64,000 bases of DNA from Pseudomonas sp. GM41(2012) (GCF_000282315.2 NZ_AKJN02000007.1:992001-1056000); one strand, 5' to 3'. Counted from the first letter of the stretch, positions 54,260 through 63,531 are shown. Notes: a model not told the origin generated them from the letters alone. Translations and numbers: made by a program.

Positions 54260-54517
54260 TCATATTTCGATCTTGTGGTGCAGTTCGCTTGTCGGGCGCA
54301 ATGCCCGGGCATAGCAGAACAGAAACAGATTGCGTACCAGTTCCTTGAGCACCACCGGCTCGCTGGAACTCAAGCCGTTGACGTCCAGATCACCCTGATC
54401 CTGCAGCTCGTTCAAGGCTTCTTCTTCAAGCACTGCACAGACTTCCCCGGTTTCCCGATGCAGGATCCTGAGGTAAGGGTGTGGGCGGTCCAGCCAGGCA
54501 TCGATCAAATAAGTCAT
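54260..54517 (-). CDS. Small iron-regulated protein, PA4570-like
   Basis: 85 residues from ATG 54517; upstream starts at 54532 are possible but MTYLIDAWLDRPHPYLRILH is the likely beginning. Soluble, acidic, no motif. A Fur-like box (54544-54562) lies 26 bp upstream, overlapping the probable promoter, so the gene is expected to be iron-repressed. I recall the P. aeruginosa gene at this position (PA4570) being iron-responsive. Function unknown. Confidence 0.72.
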   Translation of the reverse strand: MTYLIDAWLDRPHPYLRILHRETGEVCAVLEEEALNELQDQGDLDVNGLSSSEPVVLKELVRNLFLFCYARALRPTSELHHKIEI

Positions 54518-54543
54518 GGGTCTCATCTCCATTGATGGGTTTC

Positions 54544-54562
54544 AATGAGAATAATTCTTATT
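54544..54562. promoter_or_regulatory. fur box: Fur box
   Basis: AATGAGAATAATTCTTATT matches the GATAATGATAATCATTATC consensus at 12 of 19 positions and contains overlapping GAATAATTC symmetry. It sits directly upstream of the small gene starting at 54517. Confidence 0.65.
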
Positions 54563-54723
54563 CATCAAATAGCAAGGACCTATTGGCGGTTTGTGTTTTT
54601 TTAAGGGTAAAGGTTGCGTAAGGTCAAAACGGCTGGCGTTTGGCTATTGCGAGGGATTGTTGGGCGAAGCGGGGGAGGGTGAAGCACCATCCCACGCAGG
54701 ACGCGGGATGGAATACAGCAGGC

Positions 54724-55065
54724 TCAGACTTTTCTGACGAACTCGGATTTGAGCTTCATCGGGCCGATGCCGTCGATCTTGCAGTCGATGTCGTGATCAC
54801 CATCGCACAGGCGGATGTTCTTGACCTTGGTGCCGACCTTGACCACCAGCGACGTGCCTTTGACCTTGAGGTCCTTGATCACGGTGATTGTGTCGCCGTC
54901 CTGCAGGACGTTGCCGACCGAATCCTTTTTCACGGTGTCATCGGACACTGCTTCGGCTTCGCCGCTGGCGGACCACTCGTGGGCGCACTCAGGGCAAATC
55001 AGCTGGGCGCCGTCTTCGTAGGTGTATTCGGAATTGCATTTTGGGCAGGGTGGCAACGTGCTCAC
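54724..55065 (-). CDS. yjdM: YjdM/PhnA family zinc-ribbon protein
   Basis: 113 residues: N-terminal zinc ribbon CPKC...CPEC (LPPCPKCNSEYTYEDGAQLI) and a C-terminal PhnA_Zn-type beta domain ending GIGPMKLKSEFVRKV. Close to E. coli YjdM (once called PhnA); not a phosphonate hydrolase despite the old name. No operon partner. Confidence 0.93.
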   Translation of the reverse strand: MSTLPPCPKCNSEYTYEDGAQLICPECAHEWSASGEAEAVSDDTVKKDSVGNVLQDGDTITVIKDLKVKGTSLVVKVGTKVKNIRLCDGDHDIDCKIDGIGPMKLKSEFVRKV

Positions 55066-55140
55066 TAAAGCTCCTTGGATTGAGGATCGCTAAAAGTCGC
55101 ACATTATATAGGGTTTTGTCGGAGGAGGGAGCTGGCTGCA

Positions 55141-55214
55141 AAAGATCGCAGCCTTCGGCAGCTCCTACAGGCGTACACAAAACCCTGTAGGAGCTGCCGA
55201 AGGCTGCGATCTTT
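55141..55214. repeat. REPIN, GATCGCAGCC class
   Basis: AAAGATCGCAGCCTTCGGCA...GCTCCTACAGG perfectly inverted as CCTGTAGGAGCTGCCGAAGG...CTGCGATCTTT (31-bp arms) around an 11-bp loop, between yjdM and ispB. Confidence 0.93.
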
Positions 55215-55224
55215 GATCTTGCTT

Positions 55225-56193
55225 TTAGTGCGTGCGGGCGACCGCAAATTCACTCAATTCGACCAGAGCATCGCGGTATTCGCTGGCAGGCAGCGCATCG
55301 AGGCACTTGATCGCGCGGGCCACGTAGTCACGGGCCAGTTGCGCGGTGTATTCCAGCGAACCTGAGGCTTCCACGGCTTCGCGGATGCTTTCCAGGTCTT
55401 CGATGCCACCTTTCTGGATCGCCTTGCGCACCAGTGCAGCCTGCTCAGGCGTGCCTTCGCGCATGGTGTAGATCAGCGGCAGGGTCGGTTTGCCTTCAGC
55501 CAGATCGTCACCGACGTTCTTGCCCAGGGTTTCGGCGTCGCCTTTGTAGTCCAGCAGGTCGTCGACCAATTGGAACGCCACGCCCAGGTGATCGCCGAAT
55601 GTACGCAGGGCTTCTGACTGTTCCGATGTCGCTTCGCAGAGCGCTGCAGCACTGTGTGTCGAGGCCTCAAAGAGCATCGCGGTCTTGCCGCGGATGACTT
55701 CCATGTAGGTTTCTTCGGTGGTGCTGGCGTCACGAACCTTGGACAGCTGCAACACTTCGCCTTCGGCGATGATGCGCGTGGCTTGCGAAAGGATTTTCAT
55801 CACCGGCATGGAGCCCAGTTCGACCATCATTTCGAAGGATCGCGAATACAGGAAGTCGCCCACCAGCACGCTAGGGGCGTTGCCCCACATGGCGTTGGCG
55901 GTCGAGCGGCCACGGCGCATGCCGGACATGTCGACCACGTCGTCGTGCAGCAGGGTTGCGGTGTGCAGGAACTCGATGGTCGCGGCCAGCAGGCGCAGGT
56001 CATCGCCTTCGCGACCCAGTGCCTTGCCACACAGCAACACCAATAGAGGACGCAGGCGTTTACCACCAGCCGAGGTAATGTAATCGCCGATTTTCGATAC
56101 CAGCGGCACTCGGGAAGTCAGCTGCTTCTTGATGATGCCGTCGACGGCGCTAAAATCGTCCGCCACCGCGCGGTAGAAAGCTTGGGGTTGCAT
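55225..56193 (-). CDS. ispB: Octaprenyl (solanesyl) diphosphate synthase
   Basis: 322 residues. Both aspartate-rich motifs: LLHDDVVD and LVDDLLDYKGD; GGKRLRPLLVLL at the N-terminus and KTAMLFEASTHSAA in the middle. Makes the ubiquinone side chain from farnesyl diphosphate and isopentenyl diphosphate. Divergent from rplU, as in other gamma-proteobacteria. Confidence 0.96.
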   Translation of the reverse strand: MQPQAFYRAVADDFSAVDGIIKKQLTSRVPLVSKIGDYITSAGGKRLRPLLVLLCGKALGREGDDLRLLAATIEFLHTATLLHDDVVDMSGMRRGRSTANAMWGNAPSVLVGDFLYSRSFEMMVELGSMPVMKILSQATRIIAEGEVLQLSKVRDASTTEETYMEVIRGKTAMLFEASTHSAAALCEATSEQSEALRTFGDHLGVAFQLVDDLLDYKGDAETLGKNVGDDLAEGKPTLPLIYTMREGTPEQAALVRKAIQKGGIEDLESIREAVEASGSLEYTAQLARDYVARAIKCLDALPASEYRDALVELSEFAVARTH

Positions 56194-56272
56194 CAGCGAC
56201 AGTTGCTCCAGAAGGGTTGCGCGGCATGCTAGGACCCACGTCGGCGGGTGTCAAGGCACGATGGACGGCCTC

Positions 56273-56301
56273 TTGCATCACCCCGGCAGCTTGCGTACAA
56301 T
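56273..56301 (+). promoter_or_regulatory. sigma70 promoter of rplU-rpmA
   Basis: TTGCAT (56273-56278) and TACAAT (56296-56301) with an exact 17-bp spacer. Transcription would start near 56308, leaving a leader of about 125 nt before rplU, long enough for ribosomal-protein feedback. Confidence 0.7.
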
Positions 56302-56433
56302 CGCGCACCCTGAACTTCCTGGGCAGCACCTGCCTTACGCAATTGCAAACAGGCCTTCCAGCCCAATGCAGCCATGCCAGCCAATACCTCTTCTTATAAA
56401 GAGCTGGGTGAGCAGGATTATCGGAGAAATACC

Positions 56434-56748
56434 ATGTCGTACGCAGTAATTGTTACTGGTGGCAAGCAATACAAGGTCGCCCCAGGTGAATACCTGAAGA
56501 TCGAAAAACTGGAGATCGCTACCGGCGAATCCGTTACTTTTGATCGCGTTCTGTTGGTCGCCAATGGCGATGACGTGAACATCGGCGCTCCAGTTGTTGC
56601 TGGCGCTACCGTTGTGGCTGAAGTGATCTCCCAAGGTCGTCACGATAAAGTCCGCATCATCAAGTTCCGTCGTCGTAAGCACCACATGAAGCGTATGGGC
56701 CACCGCCAGTGGTACACCGAGATCAAAATCACCGGTATTCAGGCTTAA
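56434..56748 (+). CDS. rplU: 50S ribosomal protein L21
   Basis: 104 residues from ATG 56434 (TCGGAGAAATACC before it). MSYAVIVTGGKQYKVAPGEY and the C-terminal RRRKHHMKRMGHRQWYTEIK are the L21 ends. First gene of rplU-rpmA, 34 bp from rpmA. Confidence 0.97.
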   Translation: MSYAVIVTGGKQYKVAPGEYLKIEKLEIATGESVTFDRVLLVANGDDVNIGAPVVAGATVVAEVISQGRHDKVRIIKFRRRKHHMKRMGHRQWYTEIKITGIQA

Positions 56749-56782
56749 TTTCAGCCTAATTCCTCACTAGGAGAATTGACTC

Positions 56783-57058
56783 ATGGCACACAAAAAAGCT
56801 GGTGGTAGTACCCGTAACGGTCGCGACTCAGAAGCCAAACGCCTTGGCGTGAAGATGTATGGCGGCCAGGTTATCATTCCGGGCAACATCATCGTGCGTC
56901 AGCGCGGCACCCAATTCCACGCCGGTTACGGTGTTGGCATGGGTAAAGATCACACTCTGTTCGCTAAAATCGACGGCGTGATCAAGTTTGAAGTAAAAGG
57001 CGCTTTCAACCGCCGTTACGTGAGCATTGTCCCGAAGACTGAAGTCGTCGCGGCATAA
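56783..57058 (+). CDS. rpmA: 50S ribosomal protein L27
   Basis: 91 residues, MAHKKAGGSTRNGRDSEAKR with GGQVIIPGNIIVRQRGTQFH. L27 lines the peptidyl-transferase region. The chain is a few residues longer at the C-terminus than in E. coli (EVKGAFNRRYVSIVPKTEVV). Terminator follows. Confidence 0.97.
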   Translation: MAHKKAGGSTRNGRDSEAKRLGVKMYGGQVIIPGNIIVRQRGTQFHAGYGVGMGKDHTLFAKIDGVIKFEVKGAFNRRYVSIVPKTEVVAA

Positions 57059-57073
57059 TTACGTAGTTGCTGG

Positions 57074-57103
57074 AAAAGCCCTGTCTCGCGACGGGGCTTT
57101 TTC
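57074..57103 (+). terminator. Terminator of rpmA
   Basis: AAAGCCCTGTC-TCGC-GACGGGGCTTT with T-rich tail. Some read-through to obgE is expected as the genes are commonly co-transcribed. Confidence 0.88.
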
Positions 57104-57252
57104 GTTTGTGGGGTGAGTCTCTTGCAAAGCTGTTTGTGATGGGCTCCAGCGCTGGATTTGCGGTCGTTGATTGAGGTCGCTGCGCTCATTTTTGCAAGAG
57201 TCTTATGTCTTAGTGTTTTTCGGCTCGTCCGTATGACGAGAGGCGTTTTGTT

Positions 57253-58476
57253 ATGAAGTTTGTTGATGAAGTATCGATTCGAGTAAAGGCCGGCGACGGC
57301 GGCAACGGTTGCATGAGCTTCCGTCGCGAAAAATTCATTGAAAACGGTGGCCCGAACGGCGGTGACGGTGGTGATGGCGGCTCGGTCTACATGATCGCCG
57401 ACGAAAACCTCAACACCCTGGTGGACTACCGTTACACCCGGCACTTTGATGCCGAGCGTGGTTCCAACGGCGGCAGCACTGACTGCACCGGCAAGAAAGG
57501 TGAAGAGTTGGTCCTGCGTGTTCCGGTCGGCACGACCGTTATCGACTCCGCCACTCAGGAAGTGATCGGCGACCTGACCAAGGCTGGCCAGCGTCTGCTG
57601 GTGGCGCATGGCGGCTGGCACGGTCTGGGTAACACCCGTTTCAAATCCAGTACCAACCGTGCTCCGCGCCAGACCACTCCGGGTAAGCCGGGTGAGGCGC
57701 GTGACCTGAAGCTGGAAATGAAGGTGTTGGCGGACGTCGGCCTGCTGGGCTTGCCGAACGCCGGTAAAAGTACCCTGATCCGCGCTGTATCGGCCGCCAA
57801 GCCGAAAGTCGCTGACTACCCGTTTACCACTCTGGTGCCGAATCTGGGTGTGGTCAGTGTCGATCGCTGGAAAAGCTTTGTGGTCGCGGATATTCCGGGC
57901 CTGATCGAAGGTGCTTCCGACGGCGCTGGCCTGGGGATTCGCTTCCTCAAGCACTTGTCGCGTACCCGTCTGTTGCTGCACCTCGTTGACATGGCGCCGC
58001 TGGATGACACCAGCGCTCCGGATGCTGCAGAAGTGATCGTCAGCGAACTGACCAAGTTCAGCCCGTCCCTGGCTGAGCGTGATCGTTGGTTGGTGCTGAA
58101 CAAGTGCGACCAGATTCTTGAGGAAGAGCACGAAGAGCGCGTCAAGGAAATCGTAGATCGCCTGGAGTGGACCGGTCCTGTCTATGTGATCTCTGCGATC
58201 TCTAAGCTGGGTACCGAGCGTCTGTGCCACGACATCATGCGTTATCTGGAAGATCGTGCCGATCGTCTGGCTGCGGACCCTGCGTACAAAGAAGAGTTGG
58301 CCGAACTCGATCAGCGCATCGAAGACGAAGCTCGTGCTCAGCTGCAGGCCCTGGATGACCAGCGTGCCCTGCGCCGTAGCGGCGTGAAGTCGGTCCACGA
58401 CATCGGCGACGATGATTGGGACGAAGAAGATGTGGATGACGAAGACGGTCCGGAAATCATTTACGTGCGTGACTGA
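57253..58476 (+). CDS. obgE: Obg/CgtA GTPase
   Basis: 407 residues. Glycine-rich Obg fold (1-158; MSFRREKFIENGGPNGGDGG), G domain with GLPNAGKST and DIPGLIEGASDGAGLG, and a strongly acidic C-terminal tail (DDDWDEEDVDDEDGPEIIYV). Acts in 50S maturation and stress response. Starts about 195 bp after rpmA. Confidence 0.96.
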   Translation: MKFVDEVSIRVKAGDGGNGCMSFRREKFIENGGPNGGDGGDGGSVYMIADENLNTLVDYRYTRHFDAERGSNGGSTDCTGKKGEELVLRVPVGTTVIDSATQEVIGDLTKAGQRLLVAHGGWHGLGNTRFKSSTNRAPRQTTPGKPGEARDLKLEMKVLADVGLLGLPNAGKSTLIRAVSAAKPKVADYPFTTLVPNLGVVSVDRWKSFVVADIPGLIEGASDGAGLGIRFLKHLSRTRLLLHLVDMAPLDDTSAPDAAEVIVSELTKFSPSLAERDRWLVLNKCDQILEEEHEERVKEIVDRLEWTGPVYVISAISKLGTERLCHDIMRYLEDRADRLAADPAYKEELAELDQRIEDEARAQLQALDDQRALRRSGVKSVHDIGDDDWDEEDVDDEDGPEIIYVRD

Positions 58477-58493
58477 TTCGTTGCGATAAACTT

Positions 58494-58521
58494 AAACGCC
58501 GCTCACTAGAGCGGCGTTTTA
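58494..58521 (+). terminator. Terminator of obgE
   Basis: AAACGCCGCTC-ACTA-GAGCGGCGTTTT, 11-bp stem, followed by TTTTAG. Confidence 0.9.
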
Positions 58522-58599
58522 GTATCTGGAAATCGGTAGTCACGAATAACGTTACGGGTAGCGCTGGGTCGCGCTGCCCTCAAGCTAAGGTTGAAGATG

Positions 58600-59718
58600 A
58601 TGCGGAGCAAGGTGACAGGTGCGCAGCGTTGGGTCGTGAAGATCGGCAGCGCTTTGCTGACAGCGGACGGCAAGGGCCTGGATCGCGCGGCAATGAGTGT
58701 TTGGGTCGAGCAGATGGTGGCTTTGCATGAGGCTGGCGTCGAGCTGGTGCTGGTGTCCTCCGGGGCGGTGGCGGCCGGCATGAGTCGCTTGGGCTGGACC
58801 GTACGACCCAGTGCGATGCACGAGTTGCAGGCCGCTGCCGCCATCGGTCAGATGGGGTTGGTGCAAGCCTGGGAGTCGAGCTTTGCCGAGCATGGCCGGC
58901 ATACCGCGCAGATTCTCCTGACCCACGACGACTTGTCCGACCGCAAGCGCTACCTGAATGCCCGCAGCACCTTGCGCGCGCTGGTCGAACTGAAAGTTAT
59001 TCCGGTGATCAACGAGAACGACACTGTAGTCACTGATGAAATACGTTTCGGCGACAACGACACCCTGGCGGCGCTGGTAGCCAACCTGGTCGAAGCTGAC
59101 TTGCTGGTGATCCTTACCGATCGCGATGGCATGTTCGACGCCGATCCGCGCAACAACCCTGACGCCAACCTGATTTACGAAGCGCGCGCTGATGATCCGG
59201 CGCTGGATGCGGTGGCGGGCGGTACGGGTGGTGCGCTGGGTCGTGGCGGCATGCAGACCAAGTTGCGTGCTGCGCGGCTGGCGGCTCGCTCCGGTGCGCA
59301 TACCATCATCGTTGGCGGGCGTATTGAACGCGTGCTGGATCGTCTCAAGGCGGGCGAGCGCATCGGCACCTTGCTGTCGCCTGAGCGTGGCCTGTTGGCG
59401 GCGCGTAAGCAATGGCTGGCCGGGCATCTGCAAACCCGCGGCACGCTCGTGCTGGATGCTGGTGCGGTGACGGCGCTGTCCAAAGGCAACAAAAGTTTAC
59501 TGCCTGTGGGTGTCAAACTGGTGCAGGGCAGCTTCCGTCGTGGCGAGATGGTGGTTTGCGTGGCGCCGGACGGTCGTGAAGTCGCCCGAGGCCTGGCCAA
59601 CTACAGCGCGCTGGAAGCACAAAAAATCATCGGTCAGTCGTCTGAGGCGATTGTCGGTCTGTTGGGTTACATGGCGGAGCCGGAACTGGTTCATCGCGAT
59701 AACCTGATCCTGGTCTGA
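58600..59718 (+). CDS. proB: Glutamate 5-kinase
   Basis: 372 residues from ATG 58600 (ATG 58597 adds one; proteins of this family start MR-KVTGA). Amino-acid kinase domain with WVVKIGSALL and VPVINENDTVV-like IPVINENDTVVTDEIRFGDN, and a C-terminal PUA domain (GRKQWLAG..., EIVARGL-like EVARGLANYSALEAQKIIGQ). Catalyses the first step of proline synthesis. Next gene creA starts 12 bp after the stop. Confidence 0.96.
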   Translation: MRSKVTGAQRWVVKIGSALLTADGKGLDRAAMSVWVEQMVALHEAGVELVLVSSGAVAAGMSRLGWTVRPSAMHELQAAAAIGQMGLVQAWESSFAEHGRHTAQILLTHDDLSDRKRYLNARSTLRALVELKVIPVINENDTVVTDEIRFGDNDTLAALVANLVEADLLVILTDRDGMFDADPRNNPDANLIYEARADDPALDAVAGGTGGALGRGGMQTKLRAARLAARSGAHTIIVGGRIERVLDRLKAGERIGTLLSPERGLLAARKQWLAGHLQTRGTLVLDAGAVTALSKGNKSLLPVGVKLVQGSFRRGEMVVCVAPDGREVARGLANYSALEAQKIIGQSSEAIVGLLGYMAEPELVHRDNLILV

Positions 59719-59730
59719 GGGAATACTTGA

Positions 59731-60195
59731 ATGCGCGTGGCAAAAGGATTGTTGGGTCTGCTGTTGGCGATGCCGCTGCTGGCCTCGGCCGAGGAGATTG
59801 GTCAGGTGTCGACGGTGTTCAAGTTTGTCGGTCCGAACGACCGCATCGTCGTCGAAGCGTTTGATGATCCAAAGGTTGAGGGTGTGACTTGCTACCTGTC
59901 GCGAGCCAAGACGGGTGGCGTGAAGGGTGGTTTGGGATTGGCTGAAGATCGCGCGGAAGCGTCTATCGCTTGTCGTCAGGTCGGGCCGATCCGCTTCAAA
60001 GGCGAGTTGAAGGATGGTGACGAGGTGTTCAAGGAGCGCACGTCGCTGGTGTTCAAGACCATGCAGGTGGTGCGATTCCTCGACAAGAAGCGCAATACGC
60101 TGGTGTACCTGGTCTATAGCGATCGTGTGATCGAGGGTAGTCCACAGAATGCGGTCACCGCCATCCCAATCCTGCCGTGGGCGAGCGCTCAATAA
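59731..60195 (+). CDS. creA: CreA family periplasmic protein
   Basis: 154 residues. Signal peptide KGLLGLLLAMPLLASAEE; then VFKFVGPNDRIVVEAFDDPK and VKGGLGLAEDRAEASIACRQ, the CreA core with conserved cysteines (GVTCYLS, IACRQVG). Secreted protein of unknown function, always near proB in Pseudomonas. Part of the proB operon. Confidence 0.92.
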   Translation: MRVAKGLLGLLLAMPLLASAEEIGQVSTVFKFVGPNDRIVVEAFDDPKVEGVTCYLSRAKTGGVKGGLGLAEDRAEASIACRQVGPIRFKGELKDGDEVFKERTSLVFKTMQVVRFLDKKRNTLVYLVYSDRVIEGSPQNAVTAIPILPWASAQ

Positions 60196-60213
60196 GCTAG
60201 CGAAGATCCAAAT

Positions 60214-60303
60214 TGTGGGAGCGAGCCTGCTCGCGAAGAGGGGGTGTCAGTCGGCATTAATGTCGTCTGACACGCCGCTTTCGCGAGCAGGCTCACTCCC
60301 ACA
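60214..60303. repeat. REPIN
   Basis: TGTGGGAGCGAGCCTGCTCG...CGAA faces TTCGCGAGCAGGCTCACTCC...CACA around a loop with GTGTCAG/CTGACAC stem. One arm has GAGCGAG, the other GTGAGCC on the complementary strand, a single mismatch. Confidence 0.88.
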
Positions 60304-60339
60304 TTTTTTTTGCGCTGGATTTGCCAAATCGCAGGCAAT

Positions 60340-60367
60340 AAAAAACCGACCCTAGGGTCGGTTTTTT
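60340..60367 (-). terminator. Terminator of rpsT
   Basis: ACCGACCC-TA-GGGTCGGT, eight paired bases with A5 and T6 flanks, 15 bp after the rpsT stop. Confidence 0.9.
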
Positions 60368-60381
60368 AACAAGCTTATCGC

Positions 60382-60660
60382 TTATGCGGCAACAGCAAGG
60401 TTCAGAGCCTTGACGTGACCGTTCAGGCGGCTCTTATGACGAGCAGCCTTGTTCTTGTGGATGATGCCTTTATCGGCCATACGGTCGATAACTGGCACGG
60501 CCAGAACGTAAGCAGCTTGAGCTTTTTCAGCGTCTTTTGCGTCGATGGCTTTAACTACATTCTTGATGTAGGTACGAACCATGGAACGCAGGCTGGCGTT
60601 GTGGCTGCGACGCTTCTCAGCCTGTTTTGCACGTTTTTTGGCGGAAGGTGTGTTGGCCAC
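60382..60660 (-). CDS. rpsT: 30S ribosomal protein S20
   Basis: 92 residues; MANTPSAKKRAKQAEKRRSH... with the characteristic lysine-rich N-terminus and KGIIHKNKAARHKSRLNGHV C-terminus. S20 binds 16S rRNA early in assembly. A sigma70 promoter is visible upstream. Confidence 0.97.
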   Translation of the reverse strand: MANTPSAKKRAKQAEKRRSHNASLRSMVRTYIKNVVKAIDAKDAEKAQAAYVLAVPVIDRMADKGIIHKNKAARHKSRLNGHVKALNLAVAA

Positions 60661-60713
60661 CGTCGAGCTCCTCGAAAGACTTTTTAGGAAATAGCAAACA
60701 AAATAGGCCGCGA

Positions 60714-60742
60714 ATCATGCCGATGAGTTGATGTCTTGTCAA
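60714..60742 (-). promoter_or_regulatory. sigma70 promoter of rpsT
   Basis: Minus strand TTGACA (60737-60742) and CATGAT (60714-60719) with a 17-bp spacer. The -35 is a perfect consensus. Confidence 0.7.
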
Positions 60743-60912
60743 GGGCGGTTGAGACGTTCCGCTAAGTGGTAGGTATAAAGAGGCGGGATATTTATTTCCG
60801 GCGCTTGACCTGTAAACTCGCGAGCTTTGGCTCTGTGCTGCTGCGGCGCGGAGTATCGCATAAGTAGGCGCTTTGTTCGCCTGCTGTTTATCGACAGGCA
60901 CAAACTCTTTCA

Positions 60913-62451
60913 ATGAATCTGCTCAAATCGTTGGCCGCCGTCAGCTCTATCACGATGCTTTCCCGGGTTCTGGGGTTCGTTCGTGACACTCTCATTGCAC
61001 GTACATTTGGCGCCGGGATGGCGACCGACGCCTTCTTTATCGCCTTCAAATTGCCCAATTTGCTGCGGCGGATCTTCGCCGAGGGGGCTTTTTCCCAGGC
61101 ATTCGTGCCGATTCTTGCTGAATATAAAAGCCAGAAGGGCGAGGAGGCGACGCGAACCTTCATTGCCTACGTCTCGGGCCTGCTGACGCTGGTGCTGGCG
61201 TTGGTCACCGCTTTGGGCATGATCGCTGCGCCGTGGGTCATCTGGGCAACCGCGCCGGGTTTCACCGATACGCCGGAAAAATTCGAGCTGACGGCCAGCC
61301 TGTTGCGCGTGACCTTCCCTTATATATTGCTGATCTCCCTGTCTTCATTGGCCGGGGCGATCCTCAATACCTATAACCGCTTCTCGGTGCCGGCCTTCGT
61401 GCCGACCCTGCTCAACGTCAGCATGATCATCTTTTCGGTGTTCCTGACACCGTATTTCGATCCGCCGGTCATGGCGCTGGGCTGGGCAGTACTGGTGGGT
61501 GGCCTGGCGCAATTGCTCTATCAGCTGCCGCACCTGAAAAAGCTCGGCCTGCTGGTGTTGCCACGCCTGAACCTGCGTGACAGCGGCGTCTGGCGGGTCA
61601 TGAAACAAATGCTGCCGGCGATTCTCGGCGTTTCGGTGAGTCAGATCTCGCTGATCATCAACACTATTTTCGCTTCGTTCCTGGTCGCCGGTTCCGTGTC
61701 CTGGATGTACTACGCCGACCGTTTGATGGAGTTGCCGTCCGGTGTGCTGGGCGTGGCGCTGGGTACGATTCTCCTGCCGACCCTGGCCAAGACTTATGCC
61801 AGCAAGGATCGTGAGGAGTATTCGCGGATCCTCGATTGGGGGCTGCGCCTGTGCTTCATGTTGGTGCTGCCGTGCTCCCTGGCGCTGGGGATTCTCGCCG
61901 AGCCGTTGACGGTTTCTTTGTTCCAGTACGGCCAGTTCAGTGCGTTTGACGCCTCCATGACCCAGCGGGCGCTGATCGCTTATTCGGTCGGTTTGCTCGG
62001 GATTATTGTGATAAAAGTGCTGGCGCCGGGCTTTTATGCGCAACAAAACATCCGCACACCGGTAAAAATCGCGATTTTTACCCTGATCGTTACCCAGTTG
62101 TTCAACCTGGTATTGATCGGCCCGCTGGCCCACGCCGGTCTGGCGCTGGCCATCAGCATCGGCGCGTGCATTAACGCCGGCCTGCTGTTCTATCAGCTGC
62201 GCAAGCAGCAGATGTATGAGCCGCAACCGGGGTGGGCGAAGTTTGGCTTCAAGCTAGTGATAGCCGTGTTAGTGATGTCTGCTGTATTGCTGCTTGGAAT
62301 GCATTTCATGCCAGCCTGGGATCAAGGGCATATGCTGGAGAGGTTCCTGCGTCTGGGCGCATTGGTCATTGCCGGTGTGGTGGCTTATTTCGGCATGTTG
62401 CTGTTGATGGGCTTCCGTTTGCGCGACTTCAATCGCAAGGCGCTGAGCTGA
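60913..62451 (+). CDS. murJ: Lipid II flippase MurJ
   Basis: 512 residues, about 14 transmembrane helices. N-terminal block SSITMLSRVLGFVRDTLIAR with conserved arginines, GMATDAFFIAFKLPNLLRRI and FAEGAFSQAFVPILAEYKSQ are the MviN/MurJ signature. Flips lipid II across the inner membrane for peptidoglycan synthesis. First of murJ-ribF-ileS. Confidence 0.96.
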   Translation: MNLLKSLAAVSSITMLSRVLGFVRDTLIARTFGAGMATDAFFIAFKLPNLLRRIFAEGAFSQAFVPILAEYKSQKGEEATRTFIAYVSGLLTLVLALVTALGMIAAPWVIWATAPGFTDTPEKFELTASLLRVTFPYILLISLSSLAGAILNTYNRFSVPAFVPTLLNVSMIIFSVFLTPYFDPPVMALGWAVLVGGLAQLLYQLPHLKKLGLLVLPRLNLRDSGVWRVMKQMLPAILGVSVSQISLIINTIFASFLVAGSVSWMYYADRLMELPSGVLGVALGTILLPTLAKTYASKDREEYSRILDWGLRLCFMLVLPCSLALGILAEPLTVSLFQYGQFSAFDASMTQRALIAYSVGLLGIIVIKVLAPGFYAQQNIRTPVKIAIFTLIVTQLFNLVLIGPLAHAGLALAISIGACINAGLLFYQLRKQQMYEPQPGWAKFGFKLVIAVLVMSAVLLLGMHFMPAWDQGHMLERFLRLGALVIAGVVAYFGMLLLMGFRLRDFNRKALS

Positions 62452-62580
62452 GGTTGCGACCTCGATAAACACGGGCGAATCGACGGTTTTGTCGGCTCGA
62501 TCACTTTGGGTTACGGTGTTGCCTGTCGTCGGCCGCCGGGTGTGGTTATAATCGACCACTTTATGAGCAAGAAGCGCGTT

Positions 62581-63531
62581 ATGCAGCTGGTTCGAGGCCT
62601 CCACAACCTGCGCCCCCAGCATCGGGGCTGTGTCGCCACTATTGGCAACTTTGACGGTGTTCACCGTGGCCACCAGGCTATCCTGGCGAGGCTCCGTGAG
62701 CGTGCGCTCGAGTTGGGCGTGCCCAGCTGCGTGGTGATTTTTGAGCCGCAGCCGCGAGAGTTCTTCGCGCCGGACACGGCTCCGGCCCGTCTGGCCCGGC
62801 TGCGGGACAAACTGCAGCTGCTGGCCGAAGAGGGTGTCGACCGGGTCCTGTGCCTGGCCTTCAACCAGCGCTTGAGCAAGCTCAGCGCCGCCGAATTCGT
62901 CGATACCATTCTGGTGGACGGCCTCGGTGTACAACATCTTGAGGTCGGTGACGATTTCCGTTTCGGCTGTGACCGGGTAGGGGATTTCGATTTCCTGCAA
63001 CAGGCTGGCGTCCTGCAGGGCTTTACCGTCGAAGCGGCGCAGACCGTGGAGCTTGACGGTATTCGCGTCAGCAGCACCCAGGTCCGCAATGCCCTAGCGG
63101 CTGCCGATTTTGCTTTGGCCGAGCGACTGCTCGGTCGTCCGTTCCGGATTGCCGGGCGGGTCCTGCATGGCCAGAAGCTGGCGCGCCAATTGGGGACGCC
63201 GACGGCCAACATACAACTCAAGCGTCGTCGCGTGCCGCTGACCGGGGTTTACCTGGTCAACGTCGACATCGACGGCAAGACCTGGCCAGGCGTCGCCAAC
63301 ATTGGCGTGCGGCCAACCGTTCAAGGTGATGGCAAAGCCCACCTCGAAGTGCATCTTTTAGATTTTGCCGGCGATCTGTATGACCGGCGTTTGACGGTGG
63401 TTTTCCACCACAAGCTGCGTGAAGAGCAGCGTTTCGCCTCTCTGGAGGCGCTTAAGACGGCGATCAATGCGGATGTTGCCGCCGCCCGTGCCCTGTCGCA
63501 CCTAGCGCCAATCGCTAATGAAGAGCCTTAA
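62581..63531 (+). CDS. ribF: Bifunctional riboflavin kinase / FAD synthetase
   Basis: 316 residues from ATG 62581, since MQLVRGLHNLRPQHRGCVAT is the standard Pseudomonas start; frames starting upstream lack support. N-terminal nucleotidyltransferase with TIGNFDGVHRGHQAIL and RISSTQVR-like RVSSTQVRNALAAADF; C-terminal kinase with GTPTANIQLKRRRVPLTGVY and GVANIGVRPTVQGDGKAHLE. Makes FMN then FAD. Ends one base before ileS begins (TAA ATG). Confidence 0.96.
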   Translation: MQLVRGLHNLRPQHRGCVATIGNFDGVHRGHQAILARLRERALELGVPSCVVIFEPQPREFFAPDTAPARLARLRDKLQLLAEEGVDRVLCLAFNQRLSKLSAAEFVDTILVDGLGVQHLEVGDDFRFGCDRVGDFDFLQQAGVLQGFTVEAAQTVELDGIRVSSTQVRNALAAADFALAERLLGRPFRIAGRVLHGQKLARQLGTPTANIQLKRRRVPLTGVYLVNVDIDGKTWPGVANIGVRPTVQGDGKAHLEVHLLDFAGDLYDRRLTVVFHHKLREEQRFASLEALKTAINADVAAARALSHLAPIANEEP

